Part shown: positions 7,757 through 16,259 of the stretch, one piece after another | How the letters are laid out: the number at the start of each line of letters is the position of its first letter | Numbering within the stretch: position 1 is the first letter of the stretch | Assembly: GCA_045657625.1 (NCBI GenBank) | Contig: JAZOTM010000009.1 | Coordinates: forward strand, 1 to 64,000 | DNA from: JAZOTM01 sp045657625 | GTDB taxonomy: Bacteria > Bacillota > Clostridia > Lachnospirales > Lachnospiraceae | DNA length: 64,000 nt | Direction of reading: 5' to 3' | The notes under the pieces: generated by a model | Databases searched by the model: none | What the model was told of the DNA's origin: nothing | Seen by the model: the letters and a program-made list of their open reading frames with translations, nothing else | Translations under genes and position numbers: made by a program

Positions 7757-8134
7757 ATGAAACTGGAAGATGCAAAAATACTGATTGGAGATGATTCTGT
7801 TCTGGCCCGCAAACAATTGAAGGATACGATTGCTTCTTTTGGCGGGAAAAACTTTATCGAAGCAGCCAATGGGGATGAAGCCGTTCTTCTTTTTAAGGAC
7901 GAAAATCCGGATATTATTTTCTTAGATTTAGTTATGCCGATCAAAGATGGTATTACTGCAATCAAAGAAATCAAAGAAGTAAATCCGGAAGCCGATATTA
8001 TTGTTGTTTCCTCAGTGGGCACCCAAAAACAGTTAAAGGCTGCTATTGAAGCCGGTATCAATGATTTTGTACAAAAACCGTTAAATACTGCATTGATTAA
8101 AACAATTTTAACAGCAAGATTTGAAGGGAGATAA
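7757..8134 (+). CDS. CheY-like single-domain response regulator
   Basis: This 125-residue protein is a bare receiver domain with no output domain. The acidic pair is in ILIGDDSVLARKQ, the phosphorylated aspartate in IIFLDLVMPIKDG, the conserved Ser/Thr position is VVSS, and the lysine is in FVQKPL. AGGAGG precedes the ATG. The next gene starts 3 bases after its stop and encodes a CheX-like protein, so the two probably form a phosphorylation/dephosphorylation pair. No chemotaxis kinase or receptor gene is in the window, so the input is unknown. Confidence 0.93.
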   Translation: MKLEDAKILIGDDSVLARKQLKDTIASFGGKNFIEAANGDEAVLLFKDENPDIIFLDLVMPIKDGITAIKEIKEVNPEADIIVVSSVGTQKQLKAAIEAGINDFVQKPLNTALIKTILTARFEGR

Positions 8135-8137
8135 TCT

Positions 8138-9034
8138 ATGTATACCCAATTCTTTGGAAATTTTTTGATTTCTAAAAACATTATTTCAGCGAAAGATTTA
8201 TTAGATGCATTGGATTTGATTCCTACCTCTACTGCTTCTTTTGGTTTGTTGGCTGTTCATAGTGGACTGATGACTGCCGATGAATTACAAAGCATAGAAG
8301 CCATGCAGAAAACGGAAGGAAAAACCTTTGATGAACTCGTGATTTCTACCGGATATATGACACAGGATAGTGTAGCCAGTTTAAAGGCCAAAAATATACC
8401 GGATTATTTGGTTCTTAGTCAGATTTTAATTGATAAAGGAAAAATATCCTATTCGGAAATTGAAAATCTGTTATTGGAATATCAAACAGATAATGAAGTG
8501 TTTGACATGGAAGGTTCCGCAGAACAGCGGGACGAGATTTTTATGAACATTATGACCTACTGCTCTATGTGTGGAAGTAATTTTTCTTCTAAGAGCATGA
8601 ATTATTTGTCCTTGTTTTTCAATAATCTGATGCATTATATTTGCGAAGATTTTCATGTGTTAGCAGTCAAGGAATGTCATGATTATCATGTGGATCATTA
8701 TATTGCGCAAAAAATCACAGGAGGTTTGGAAGTACTCTCCTCTTTTGATATGAATCAAGCAACAGCTGTGAAAATGGCGTCTCTTTATGCAAAAGAAGAC
8801 TTTGATGATTCGGATATGCCCATTGTACATGCATCTATTGAGGATTATCTGAATCTTCACAACGGTTTATTTATGGTCAATGCCTCCAATGAATCCACTT
8901 CGGAATATACATTGCTTCCGCCGGAAACAATTTTGGATCAGGATATTGATTTTGATGAACATACATATGAATTACCAATCGTATTTTCCTTTGGAACCAT
9001 TCATTTCATCTTCCGAATTACAGATAGTAAATAA
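8138..9034 (+). CDS. CheX-like phosphatase with an N-terminal extension
   Basis: The protein has 298 residues. The N-terminal 120 or so (ISAKDLLDALDLIP, TADELQSIEAMQ, SYSEIENLLLEYQ) show three helical repeats resembling the small domain at the start of GspE/PilB ATPases. The C-terminal half looks like CheX: a helix with acidic-x2-Asn (DYLN, about 236-239) followed after 21 residues by proline, the spacing of the CheC/CheX active site; the usual Glu is Asp here. It probably dephosphorylates the response regulator just upstream. The chemotaxis assignment is family inference, as motility genes are absent from the window. Confidence 0.7.
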   Translation: MYTQFFGNFLISKNIISAKDLLDALDLIPTSTASFGLLAVHSGLMTADELQSIEAMQKTEGKTFDELVISTGYMTQDSVASLKAKNIPDYLVLSQILIDKGKISYSEIENLLLEYQTDNEVFDMEGSAEQRDEIFMNIMTYCSMCGSNFSSKSMNYLSLFFNNLMHYICEDFHVLAVKECHDYHVDHYIAQKITGGLEVLSSFDMNQATAVKMASLYAKEDFDDSDMPIVHASIEDYLNLHNGLFMVNASNESTSEYTLLPPETILDQDIDFDEHTYELPIVFSFGTIHFIFRITDSK

Positions 9035-9059
9035 AATTGCAAAAAGATTTCCTATCATA

Positions 9060-9091
9060 AAAAAGGAATGTCCTTATGGACATTCCTTTTT
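9060..9091. terminator. Bidirectional terminator between the CheX-like gene and thrC
   Basis: A perfect 14-bp stem (9060-9073/9078-9091, AAAAAGGAATGTCC and complement) with a TTAT loop has A and T runs on either side. It lies between convergent genes. Confidence 0.9.
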
Positions 9092-9101
9092 AGTTAACAT
9101 A

Positions 9102-10592
9102 TTAAACTCCGAGGAAATTCTTCACAATCTGTGGCATTTCTTCTACTTCACAAACCGTATTGTGTACCACTTCTGCAGAACGAATATCTTCGATTGCCTG
9201 AGGTACCTTTACATTGGAAAGTTTTTCTAATTCGTCAATTAATGCAAAATCATCAAGACTGCTATATTTTGCATCGATGGCTTCCATAACGCTTCTTGTG
9301 AATTTGTATGGACTTGCGGTAGATGCAATTACGGTCTTTGTATCTGCATCGCCGGTAGATTCCTTATATTTTTTGTAAACTTTAGAAGCAACTGCTGTAT
9401 GTGGATCTAATACATAACCTGTTGCATCGTAAACTGCTTTGATTTCTTCTGCAGTTTCTGCTTCTGTCGCGTAGTTGCCATAAAAATCAGATAACTCTTT
9501 TTTCATATCATCTGTAATCTGATAGGTGCCTTCTGTCTTTAAAGATTCCATAAATGCAGCGTTCTTTGCTGTGTCATTTCCTGCAATGCGATAAATCAAA
9601 CGTTCTAAGTTGCTGGAAACCAAAATATCCATAGATGGAGAGGTTGTTACAAAGAACTCACGATTCTTATCGTAAGAGCCACTTTCAAAGAAATCATATA
9701 ATACTTTGTTCTGGTTGGAGGCACAGATTAATTTTGCAATCGGTACACCCATATTTTTTGCATAGAATGCAGCCAAAATATTTCCAAAGTTTCCGGTTGG
9801 AACGGTAACATTGATGGCTTCGTCTTTGCCAATTACGCCGTTTTTATATAATTTTGCATATGCATAAACATAATAAACAATCTGTGGAACCAAACGTCCA
9901 ATATTGATGGAGTTTGCAGAAGAAAACTGATATCCTGCATCGGCCAACTGTTGATTTAAAGCTGCATCATGGAACATTTCCTTGACTCCGGTCTGTGCCT
10001 GGTCGAAATTGCCATGAATACCAACTACATGAGTATTGGCACCCTTCTGAGTGACCATCTGTTTTTCCTGGATTGGGCTAACACCTTCCTTTGGATAAAA
10101 GACAACAATTTTAGTGCCTTCTACATTTGCAAAACCGGCAAGTGCTGCTTTTCCGGTATCTCCGGAAGTCGCTGTTAAAATAACAATATCATTTTTTAAA
10201 TCATTCTTCTTTGCAGAAGTAATCATTAAATGAGGCAAAATGGAAAGTGCCATATCCTTAAAAGCAATGGTAGAACCATGGAAAAGCTCTAAATAGTAAG
10301 CATCACAGGCATTTACAAGTGGTGCGATTTCTTCTGTATCAAATTTTTCATCATATGCATTTTTGATACAGTGTTTTAATTCTTCTTCTGTGAAGTCAGA
10401 TAAAAAAAGTTTCATAACTTCATATGCAGTTTCCTGATATGTCATATCCTTCAACTGTTCCATGGTGACATCTAATGCCGGGATGTGATCCGGTACAAAT
10501 AAACCACCATCATCTGCAAGGCCCTTTAAAATTGCTTGAGAAGCAGTGATTTTCTTACTGTTATCTCTGGTACTAGAATATAAAACGTCCAT
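9102..10592 (-). CDS. thrC: Threonine synthase
   Basis: ThrC converts O-phospho-homoserine to threonine with pyridoxal phosphate. The 496-residue length fits the long bacterial/fungal class. The N-terminal STRDNSKKITASQAILKGL, the PLP-lysine motif HGSTIAFKDMAL (about 113), TATSGDTGKAAL and the glycine loop TVPTGNFGNILAA are all present. AGAGGAAAA precedes the ATG. It has a near-consensus promoter and is monocistronic. The other committed enzyme of this branch in the window is Asd (39467-40552). Confidence 0.97.
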   Translation of the reverse strand: MDVLYSSTRDNSKKITASQAILKGLADDGGLFVPDHIPALDVTMEQLKDMTYQETAYEVMKLFLSDFTEEELKHCIKNAYDEKFDTEEIAPLVNACDAYYLELFHGSTIAFKDMALSILPHLMITSAKKNDLKNDIVILTATSGDTGKAALAGFANVEGTKIVVFYPKEGVSPIQEKQMVTQKGANTHVVGIHGNFDQAQTGVKEMFHDAALNQQLADAGYQFSSANSINIGRLVPQIVYYVYAYAKLYKNGVIGKDEAINVTVPTGNFGNILAAFYAKNMGVPIAKLICASNQNKVLYDFFESGSYDKNREFFVTTSPSMDILVSSNLERLIYRIAGNDTAKNAAFMESLKTEGTYQITDDMKKELSDFYGNYATEAETAEEIKAVYDATGYVLDPHTAVASKVYKKYKESTGDADTKTVIASTASPYKFTRSVMEAIDAKYSSLDDFALIDELEKLSNVKVPQAIEDIRSAEVVHNTVCEVEEMPQIVKNFLGV

Positions 10593-10640
10593 ATTTTCCT
10601 CTTTTCTACAAGTAATTTCTTCAAAATTTATACTTATCTC

Positions 10641-10669
10641 ATTATAGTTAATGGATTTTTCAGTGTCAA
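10641..10669 (-). promoter_or_regulatory. Consensus sigma-A promoter of thrC
   Basis: TTGACA (10669-10664) and TATAAT (10646-10641) with a 17-base spacer match the vegetative consensus exactly. The start would be about 40 bases before the ATG. No leader structure or attenuator fits in that space. Confidence 0.9.
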
Positions 10670-10741
10670 CGCAATCAGCCTATGATAAAATGTTTCTAAA
10701 GAAAAAATCTTCACACAAGTGTAGAGTCACCAGGAGGTATT

Positions 10742-11557
10742 ATGCTACCCGGCGTATCCAAAGCAACGAAAAAAAACGGCGAAGTTTATTATCGTTCCGG
10801 CATCACCTATCACAACAAACATATCAGTTTGGGAAGTTTTCCTTCTGAACAGGAAGCTTATGCCGCATATTTAGAGGCTTCCCGTATCTTTATAGACCCT
10901 AAAATCACCATAGACCGTTTGTATAAGTATACCTTTTTGTTATCTTTCGATAAGGTTATTTGTTTATTGAATTTTCGGGATTACAATATGTATTTGACCA
11001 ATCCCATCTATATGCGCTCAAATTATTTTGAGTACTATTATTCGAAAAATATCGTATTGAAATTTGATATTGACGACTTGTTCTTCTATTCCGGACATAA
11101 AATCCAAAAAAGAGGAAATCATCTATTTGTTAGCGAATATGGGATGCAGACTACGATTTTATCCCGTTATGGGGTAAAGCCCTTTGCTGTTCCCGGAAGA
11201 GATTTCCTATTTGTCAATGGAGATACCTCGGATTATCGATATTCCAATATCGAAATTATAAATCCGTATTTCGGTGTCACCAAGGAAGAAAAGAATCTTC
11301 AAGTTGTATATAAAACACAAATTCATATTTGTGGGAACTACCTGATTGGCAGATATTCTTCCCAAGAGAAGGCCGCAATCGCATATAACAAAGCAGTGGA
11401 TTTAGCAAAAGATTTTGGTATCAAAAAAGAGTTTAACCAAAATTTTATTGAAAGCCTAAGTGGAAAAGAATATGCCAACCTTTATTCCCAAATCAAAATT
11501 TCGAAAAATTACATAAAATACTTACAAGAAGCAAGCACGACACTTACTTCTGATTGA
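10742..11557 (+). CDS. AP2-like protein with inactive HNH core (domesticated homing-endonuclease type)
   Basis: This protein has 271 residues. Its N-terminal part (KNGEVYYRSGITYHNKHISL) and its C-terminal part (GNYLIGRYSSQEKAAIAYNK) both resemble AP2 DNA-binding domains: a short beta sheet, a LG(x)F-like turn, then a helix rich in AxAY. Between them, GRDFLFVNGDTSDYRYSNIE aligns with the HNH core of homing endonucleases (HIDGDxxNNRxxNLE). The catalytic histidine is Phe and the metal-binding Asn is Tyr, so cleavage is unlikely. AGGAGG precedes the ATG. It is free-standing, divergent from thrC, and its end overlaps the leuD end by 14 bases. A role as a DNA-binding regulator is inference. Confidence 0.75.
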   Translation: MLPGVSKATKKNGEVYYRSGITYHNKHISLGSFPSEQEAYAAYLEASRIFIDPKITIDRLYKYTFLLSFDKVICLLNFRDYNMYLTNPIYMRSNYFEYYYSKNIVLKFDIDDLFFYSGHKIQKRGNHLFVSEYGMQTTILSRYGVKPFAVPGRDFLFVNGDTSDYRYSNIEIINPYFGVTKEEKNLQVVYKTQIHICGNYLIGRYSSQEKAAIAYNKAVDLAKDFGIKKEFNQNFIESLSGKEYANLYSQIKISKNYIKYLQEASTTLTSD

Positions 11558-12029
11558 TGTAGTTAATCAACCCTTCTGCTTCTATGATTTTTTGCATAAA
11601 GGGAGGGAATGCCTGTCCTTGGTATTCTGTCCCTTTTGTTAAATCATAAATCTTTCCGCTGTCAAAATCGATTTCTACCTCATCTCCGCTTTCAATTTCT
11701 GCAGCGGCTTCTTTACATTCAATAATCGGCAATCCGATATTAATGGCATTGCGGTAGAAAATGCGGGCAAAGGTTTCGGCAATGACACAACTAATGCCGC
11801 TGGCTTTGATGGCAATCGGTGCGTGCTCTCTGGAAGAACCACAGCCGAAATTCTTGTGTGCCACAATAATATCTCCAGCCTGTACCTTTTTTACAAAATC
11901 TAAATCAATATCTTCCATACAGTGAGTCGCCAATTCCTTTGGATCGGAAGAATTTAAATAACGAGCCGGAATAATGACGTCTGTATCAATATTATCTCCA
12001 TATTGAAAAACATGTCCTTTTGCTTTCAT
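11544..12029 (-). CDS. leuD: 3-isopropylmalate dehydratase small subunit
   Basis: LeuD forms the swivelling domain of isopropylmalate isomerase in leucine synthesis and pairs with LeuC. At 161 residues it is of the short, archaeal-like type that goes with a LeuC of about 420 residues. The opening GDNIDTDVIIPARYL and the substrate loop FGCGSSREHAPIA are intact. TAGGAGG precedes the ATG, 9 bases after leuC. Its 3' end overlaps the convergent AP2-like gene by 14 bases, and no terminator is seen. Confidence 0.97.
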   Translation of the reverse strand: MKAKGHVFQYGDNIDTDVIIPARYLNSSDPKELATHCMEDIDLDFVKKVQAGDIIVAHKNFGCGSSREHAPIAIKASGISCVIAETFARIFYRNAINIGLPIIECKEAAAEIESGDEVEIDFDSGKIYDLTKGTEYQGQAFPPFMQKIIEAEGLINYINQK

Positions 12030-12038
12030 ACTTACCTC

Positions 12039-13298
12039 CTAGTAATCCTTTGGATCTGCGATTTTTCCTGCTAAAGCACTGGCTGCAGCAACTGCAGGAC
12101 TTGCTAAATAGATTTCAGAATCTACATGGCCCATACGTCCCACAAAGTTACGGTTGGTTGTAGAGACACAACGTTCTCCCTGAGCTAATACGCCCATGTG
12201 ACCGCCAAGACATGGTCCGCAGGTTGGAGTGCTGACAATTGCACCGGCCTCAATAAAGATTTTTAACAAACCTTCTTCCATAGCCTGCAAATAAATCTGC
12301 TGTGTGGCAGGAATTACGATGGTACGAACATTTTTCTTTACCTTCTGGCCTTTTAAAATGGCAGCTGCAGTGCGCAAATCTTCCATTCTACCATTGGTAC
12401 AAGATCCAATGACTACCTGATCAATGGTGATATCCGGGATATCATCAAAGGTATGTGTATTTTCCGGCAAATGCGGGAAAGATACGGTGGATTTCAATTC
12501 AGACAAATCAATGACATAGGTTTCATCATATTCTGCATCTTCGTCTGCTTCGTAAATCTTGTAAGGACGTTTGCTATGCTCTTCCATATAAGCAATGGCT
12601 AAATCATCCACCGGGAAAATACCATTTTTTGCACCCGCTTCGATTGCCATGTTTGCGATAGTAAAACGATCATCCATACTTAAGTGCTGAATGCCTTCTC
12701 CCGTAAATTCTAAGGATTTATACAAAGCACCATCTACGCCAATCATTCCAATAATATGTAAAATCAAATCCTTGCCGGAAATCCATTTGTTTGGTTTTCC
12801 TTTTAATTCGAATTTGATTGCGGAAGGTACTTTAAACCAAGCTTTGCCGGTTGCCATACCTGCAGCCATATCGGTACTACCAACACCGGTGGAGAAGGCA
12901 CCTAATGCGCCATAGGTACAGGTATGTGAATCTGCTCCGATAATCACATCTCCGGCAACGCTCAATCCCTTTTCCGGAACCAAAGCATGCTCGATACCCA
13001 TTTCTCCAACATCAAAATAATTGGTAATCTCATTTTTACAGGCAAATTCTCTCACACATTTGCAGTGTTCTGCACTCTTAATATCTTTATTTGGTGCAAA
13101 GTGATCCATCACCAGCGCAATCTTATCTTTGTGAAAAACCCCATCCACATTCATTTTTTCAATTTCATGAATTGCTACCGGAGAGGTAATGTCATTTCCC
13201 AAAACTAAGTCAAGATCAGCTTCAATCAGCTGTCCGGCCACCACCGAATCGAGTCCTGCATGGGCCGCAAGTATTTTTTGGGTCATTGTCATTCCCAT
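12039..13298 (-). CDS. leuC: 3-isopropylmalate dehydratase large subunit
   Basis: LeuC carries the 4Fe-4S cluster that dehydrates 2-isopropylmalate. Cluster ligands are in VIGSCTNGR and TCGPCLGG; the substrate-facing GADSHTCTYGALGAF is present. With the ATG at 13298 the protein has 419 residues, right for the short LeuC type; AGGAGG lies 9 bases upstream. An in-frame start at 13328 lacks a binding site. leuC and leuD form an operon divergent from a LysR regulator. leuA and leuB are not in the window. Confidence 0.96.
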   Translation of the reverse strand: MGMTMTQKILAAHAGLDSVVAGQLIEADLDLVLGNDITSPVAIHEIEKMNVDGVFHKDKIALVMDHFAPNKDIKSAEHCKCVREFACKNEITNYFDVGEMGIEHALVPEKGLSVAGDVIIGADSHTCTYGALGAFSTGVGSTDMAAGMATGKAWFKVPSAIKFELKGKPNKWISGKDLILHIIGMIGVDGALYKSLEFTGEGIQHLSMDDRFTIANMAIEAGAKNGIFPVDDLAIAYMEEHSKRPYKIYEADEDAEYDETYVIDLSELKSTVSFPHLPENTHTFDDIPDITIDQVVIGSCTNGRMEDLRTAAAILKGQKVKKNVRTIVIPATQQIYLQAMEEGLLKIFIEAGAIVSTPTCGPCLGGHMGVLAQGERCVSTTNRNFVGRMGHVDSEIYLASPAVAAASALAGKIADPKDY

Positions 13299-13360
13299 AC
13301 TATTTTTCCTCCTGATTTTATATTTCACGTGGGTAATAATAACTTAAAATTATAACTATA

Positions 13361-13393
13361 TTGATATTCTATCACATATGATGTTATAATCAA
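13361..13393. promoter_or_regulatory. Overlapping divergent promoters of leuC and the LysR gene
   Basis: On the plus strand, TTGATA (13361-13366) and TATAAT (13385-13390) with 18 bases between them read into the LysR gene. On the minus strand, TTGATT (13393-13388) and TAGAAT (13371-13366) with 16 bases between them read into leuC. The two nearly coincide, so the polymerases would exclude each other; this arrangement is common for a self-controlled LysR gene and its target. Confidence 0.6.
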
Positions 13394-13451
13394 AATACAT
13401 ATTAAACATGATTATTATTATTTTAGGTTATGTGAGTAAGGAGTGTGGTTT

Positions 13452-14348
13452 ATGATACAAAGTTTATCTTGTTACCGAATCTTCTACACGGTGGCAAAAA
13501 CAAAAAACATATCTAAGGCAGCAAAGGAACTTTATATCAGTCAGCCTGCAATTAGTAAGTCCATCCAAAAATTGGAAGACAGTATGAATTGCGAATTATT
13601 TCGAAGAAGTTCCAGAGGTGTCAATCTAACAGAAGAAGGAGAACTTCTCTTCTCTCATGTGAAAGTTGCTTTTGAAACCCTGGAACTTGGAGAAGACAAA
13701 CTTCGTAATTCTATTGAACTTGGGGTTGGACATTTAAAAATTGGTGTAAGTACCACTTTATGTAAATATCTCCTACTCCCCTATTTGCAGGAATTCATTG
13801 TAAAATATCCGCATATTAATATTTCTATTACCTGTCAGTCTACCAATGAGACGCTTCGTTTGTTGGAGGAAAACAAGATCGATATTGGTTTGATTGGTAA
13901 GCCGGACTCTTTAAAGAGTATTGATTTTTATGAACTGGCTGAAATTGAAGATATTTTCGTCGCAACGAAAAATTATTTGGATAATTTGGAAGCAAGAGGC
14001 GTGGAAAAGGATAAGATTTTGCAAAATGCAACACTTATGCTTTTGGATAAGAATAATATGACCCGCCAATACATTGACGATTATTTGCAGGAACAACACA
14101 TTGTGGTGGATGATTCCATCGATGTTTCTTCTATGGATTTGCTGATTGAATTCGCAAAGATTTCCCTGGGTGTTGCTTGTGTGATTAAAGAATTTGTTCA
14201 AGAGGAATTGGCGCAGGAACAATTGATTCAGATTCCTCTAGGATTTCCAATCCATAAGCGCGAAGTCGGTTTTGCGTATAAGAAGAATATGAAACCCTCG
14301 AAATCTTTGGAACTGTTCATCGATTTTTATAAGAACAATGAGGTTTAA
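13452..14348 (+). CDS. LysR-family transcriptional regulator, probable leuCD regulator
   Basis: The protein has 298 residues. The N-terminal winged helix-turn-helix is clear (KNISKAAKELYISQPAISKS, then LFRRSSRGVNLTEEG), followed by a linker helix and an effector-binding domain starting at GHLKIGVSTTL. AAGGAG is 8 bases before the ATG at 13452; a GTG at 13443 overlaps that site and was not chosen. It is divergent from leuC with overlapping promoters, so control of leuCD, perhaps in response to a leucine-pathway intermediate, is likely but inferred from position only. Confidence 0.9.
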   Translation: MIQSLSCYRIFYTVAKTKNISKAAKELYISQPAISKSIQKLEDSMNCELFRRSSRGVNLTEEGELLFSHVKVAFETLELGEDKLRNSIELGVGHLKIGVSTTLCKYLLLPYLQEFIVKYPHINISITCQSTNETLRLLEENKIDIGLIGKPDSLKSIDFYELAEIEDIFVATKNYLDNLEARGVEKDKILQNATLMLLDKNNMTRQYIDDYLQEQHIVVDDSIDVSSMDLLIEFAKISLGVACVIKEFVQEELAQEQLIQIPLGFPIHKREVGFAYKKNMKPSKSLELFIDFYKNNEV

Positions 14349-14388
14349 ATAGAGTTATAAAACTAGATAAATTTGAATCTTACATTGA

Positions 14389-14521
14389 GTTACAAATCTC
14401 CTATGCCGCCGTCAGGTGGCATGGGAGATAAACAAGAAGCCCCATACGACAAACTTGTTTGTCAGTAAAGGGCTTTTTGTTTATCCTTTATGCAACGTAG
14501 TTGCATAGAGGGATTTGTAAC
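14389..14521. other. Multi-hairpin (four-way-junction-like) intergenic structure
   Basis: An outer stem, GTTACAAATC (14389-14398) with GATTTGTAAC (14512-14521), encloses three hairpins: a 15-bp stem at 14396-14429; a long one at 14427-14485 (GATAAACAAGAAGCCC with GGGCTTTTTGTTTATC, and an inner GACAAAC/GTTTGTC); and TGCAAC/GTTGCA at 14491-14505. Adjacent stems share a few bases at their edges, so alternative folds are possible. The second hairpin ends in CTTTTTG and may stop transcription of the LysR gene. No ORF is present. Confidence 0.7.
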
Positions 14522-14629
14522 GGAGTTTAAATCCTTGAACGTTATCCATAAATTACATAGAGGAATTTGTAACGGATTTTAAACTTCTACAACATTATCA
14601 CAAGTTGCATAACGAATTTTCAACGGAGT
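14504..14629. repeat. Degenerate 52-bp tandem repeat (2.4 units)
   Basis: Units begin at 14504, 14556 and 14608 with CATAGAGG/CATAACG and contain the shared core AATTTGTAACGGA or a close variant (ATTTTCAACGGA in the last). The first 28 or so bases of each unit are conserved and the rest has diverged. The first unit overlaps the outer 3' stem of the hairpin structure at 14389-14521. It ends just before the ilvC terminator. Confidence 0.65.
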
Positions 14630-14631
14630 AA

Positions 14632-14664
14632 AAAAACCCGGTTGGAACTTCCAACCGGGTTTTT
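14632..14664 (-). terminator. Terminator of ilvC
   Basis: A perfect stem (AAAAACCCGGTTGGAA with its complement) lies between 14632 and 14664, 15 bases past the ilvC stop, with T-rich sequence following on the minus strand. Confidence 0.9.
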
Positions 14665-14678
14665 GCTTGAAAACAATA

Positions 14679-15701
14679 TTAGTTATTGATGAACTTATCT
14701 TCTTCGTTGTTCCAGCTGTAAAGCTTACGAATTTCTTCACCAACCTTCTCTGAAGGATGCTCAGAAGCAAGCTTTCTCATAGCTTTGAAGTGAACCTGTT
14801 TTCCTGCATCAGACATATCAAGTAAGAATTCTTTTGCGAAAGAACCATCCTGGATGTCAGAAAGAACTTTCTTCATAGCCTTCTTGGTGTCTTCTGTGAT
14901 GATCTTTGGTCCAGTTACATAATCACCGTATTCAGCAGTGTTAGAGATAGAATATCTCATGCCTGCGAAACCTGACTGATAAATCAAGTCTACGATTAAT
15001 TTCATTTCATGGATACACTCGAAGTAAGCGTTTCTTGGATCATATCCAGCTTCTACAAGTGTTTCGAAACCAGCCTGCATAAGTGCGCAAACACCACCGC
15101 AAAGAACTGCTTGCTCACCGAATAAGTCAGTTTCTGTTTCTGTACGGAAGGTTGTCTCTAAGATTCCGGCTCTTGCTCCACCGATACCAGCACCATAAGC
15201 TAATGCTTTGTCTAATGCCTGACCAGTTGCATCCTGATATACAGCTACTAAGCAAGGAGTACCCTTTCCTGCCTGATATTCAGAACGTACAGTGTGTCCC
15301 GGTGCCTTTGGTGCGATCATAGTTACATCAACATCTGCTGGAGGTGTGATGCATCCGAAATGGATGTTGAAACCATGAGCGAACATTAACATATTTCCAG
15401 CCTCTAAGTTTGGCTCGATGTCATTCTTGTATAATTCTGCCTGCTTTTCATCGTTGATTAAGATCATGATGATGTCAGCTTTCTTTGCTGCTTCTGCTGC
15501 TGTATAAACAGTGAATCCCTGCTTTTCAGCCTTTGCCCAAGAACGAGAACCTTCATATAAACCGATAATGACGTTGCATCCTGATTCCTTTAAATTTAAT
15601 GCATGGGCATGACCCTGACTACCGTATCCGATAATCGCAATAGTCTTTCCCTCCAACTTTGTGATATCACAGTCTTCTTGATAAAAAATCTTTGCTGCCA
15701 T
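14679..15701 (-). CDS. ilvC: Ketol-acid reductoisomerase
   Basis: IlvC carries out the second common step of valine and isoleucine synthesis: alkyl migration and NAD(P)H-dependent reduction of acetolactate. The 340-residue class I enzyme has the Rossmann loop GYGSQGHAHALNLKESG (about 25-41), the metal/substrate region DLFGEQAVLCGG, and FECIHEMKLIVDLIY. TAGGAGG precedes the ATG. It follows ilvN by 19 bases and ends at a strong terminator. Codon choice looks more biased toward frequent codons than in neighbouring genes, as expected for an abundant enzyme. Confidence 0.98.
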   Translation of the reverse strand: MAAKIFYQEDCDITKLEGKTIAIIGYGSQGHAHALNLKESGCNVIIGLYEGSRSWAKAEKQGFTVYTAAEAAKKADIIMILINDEKQAELYKNDIEPNLEAGNMLMFAHGFNIHFGCITPPADVDVTMIAPKAPGHTVRSEYQAGKGTPCLVAVYQDATGQALDKALAYGAGIGGARAGILETTFRTETETDLFGEQAVLCGGVCALMQAGFETLVEAGYDPRNAYFECIHEMKLIVDLIYQSGFAGMRYSISNTAEYGDYVTGPKIITEDTKKAMKKVLSDIQDGSFAKEFLLDMSDAGKQVHFKAMRKLASEHPSEKVGEEIRKLYSWNNEEDKFINN

Positions 15702-15720
15702 TGTATTGCCTCCTATAAAA

Positions 15721-16221
15721 TTAATCTAAATAAATTACATCGGATGATCCTCTGGATAATCCGGTTAATCCTGTTCTAGCGAGTTCGAGGATATCATATC
15801 CCTCCAACAACTCCATAAATGCATCCAACTTGTTCTGATTACCGGTCAATTCAATAATCATGGAATCTTTGGTCACATCTACAACCTTGCCATGGAAAAT
15901 TTCCGTGACATTGGCAATTGCGAGACGTTGTGTGTCAGATGCCTTAATTTTCACCATAATTAACTCTCTGCAAACGGATGAGCCATATTCTAATTTTTTG
16001 ATATGTTGTACATCCTCTAATTTTGCTAATTGCTTTTCAATCTGTTCTAAATCCTGATCATCGCCGCTTGCCACAATGGTAATACGGGTGTATTTCGGAT
16101 CAGCAGTCTCTCCTGCGGAAAAACTGTCAATGTTAAACCCCCTGCGACTAAACAATCCAGAGATATGACTCAGAACACCTGCGGTATTTTCTACCAACAA
16201 GGAAAAAACTTGTTTTTTCAT
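15721..16221 (-). CDS. ilvN: Acetolactate synthase small (regulatory) subunit
   Basis: This subunit binds branched-chain amino acids and controls acetolactate synthase. It has 166 residues with an N-terminal ACT domain (NTAGVLSHISGLFSRRGFNI, about 11-30) and the usual C-terminal half ending in TGLTGLSRGSS. GAGAGG precedes the ATG. It is the first gene of ilvN-ilvC. The catalytic large subunit gene (ilvB) is not adjacent, which is unusual for complete ilv operons; it must lie elsewhere. Confidence 0.96.
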   Translation of the reverse strand: MKKQVFSLLVENTAGVLSHISGLFSRRGFNIDSFSAGETADPKYTRITIVASGDDQDLEQIEKQLAKLEDVQHIKKLEYGSSVCRELIMVKIKASDTQRLAIANVTEIFHGKVVDVTKDSMIIELTGNQNKLDAFMELLEGYDILELARTGLTGLSRGSSDVIYLD

Positions 16222-16259
16222 AATTTTAAGCCTCTCTTTTGTTACTCACGTTAAAATTA

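Noticed and set aside
10742..11557. Active HNH homing endonuclease
   Set aside because: The catalytic His and metal-binding Asn of the HNH motif are replaced, and no intron or intein is associated.
14504..14629. CRISPR array
   Set aside because: Only 2.4 degenerate units are present, with no constant-length unique spacers and no cas genes.
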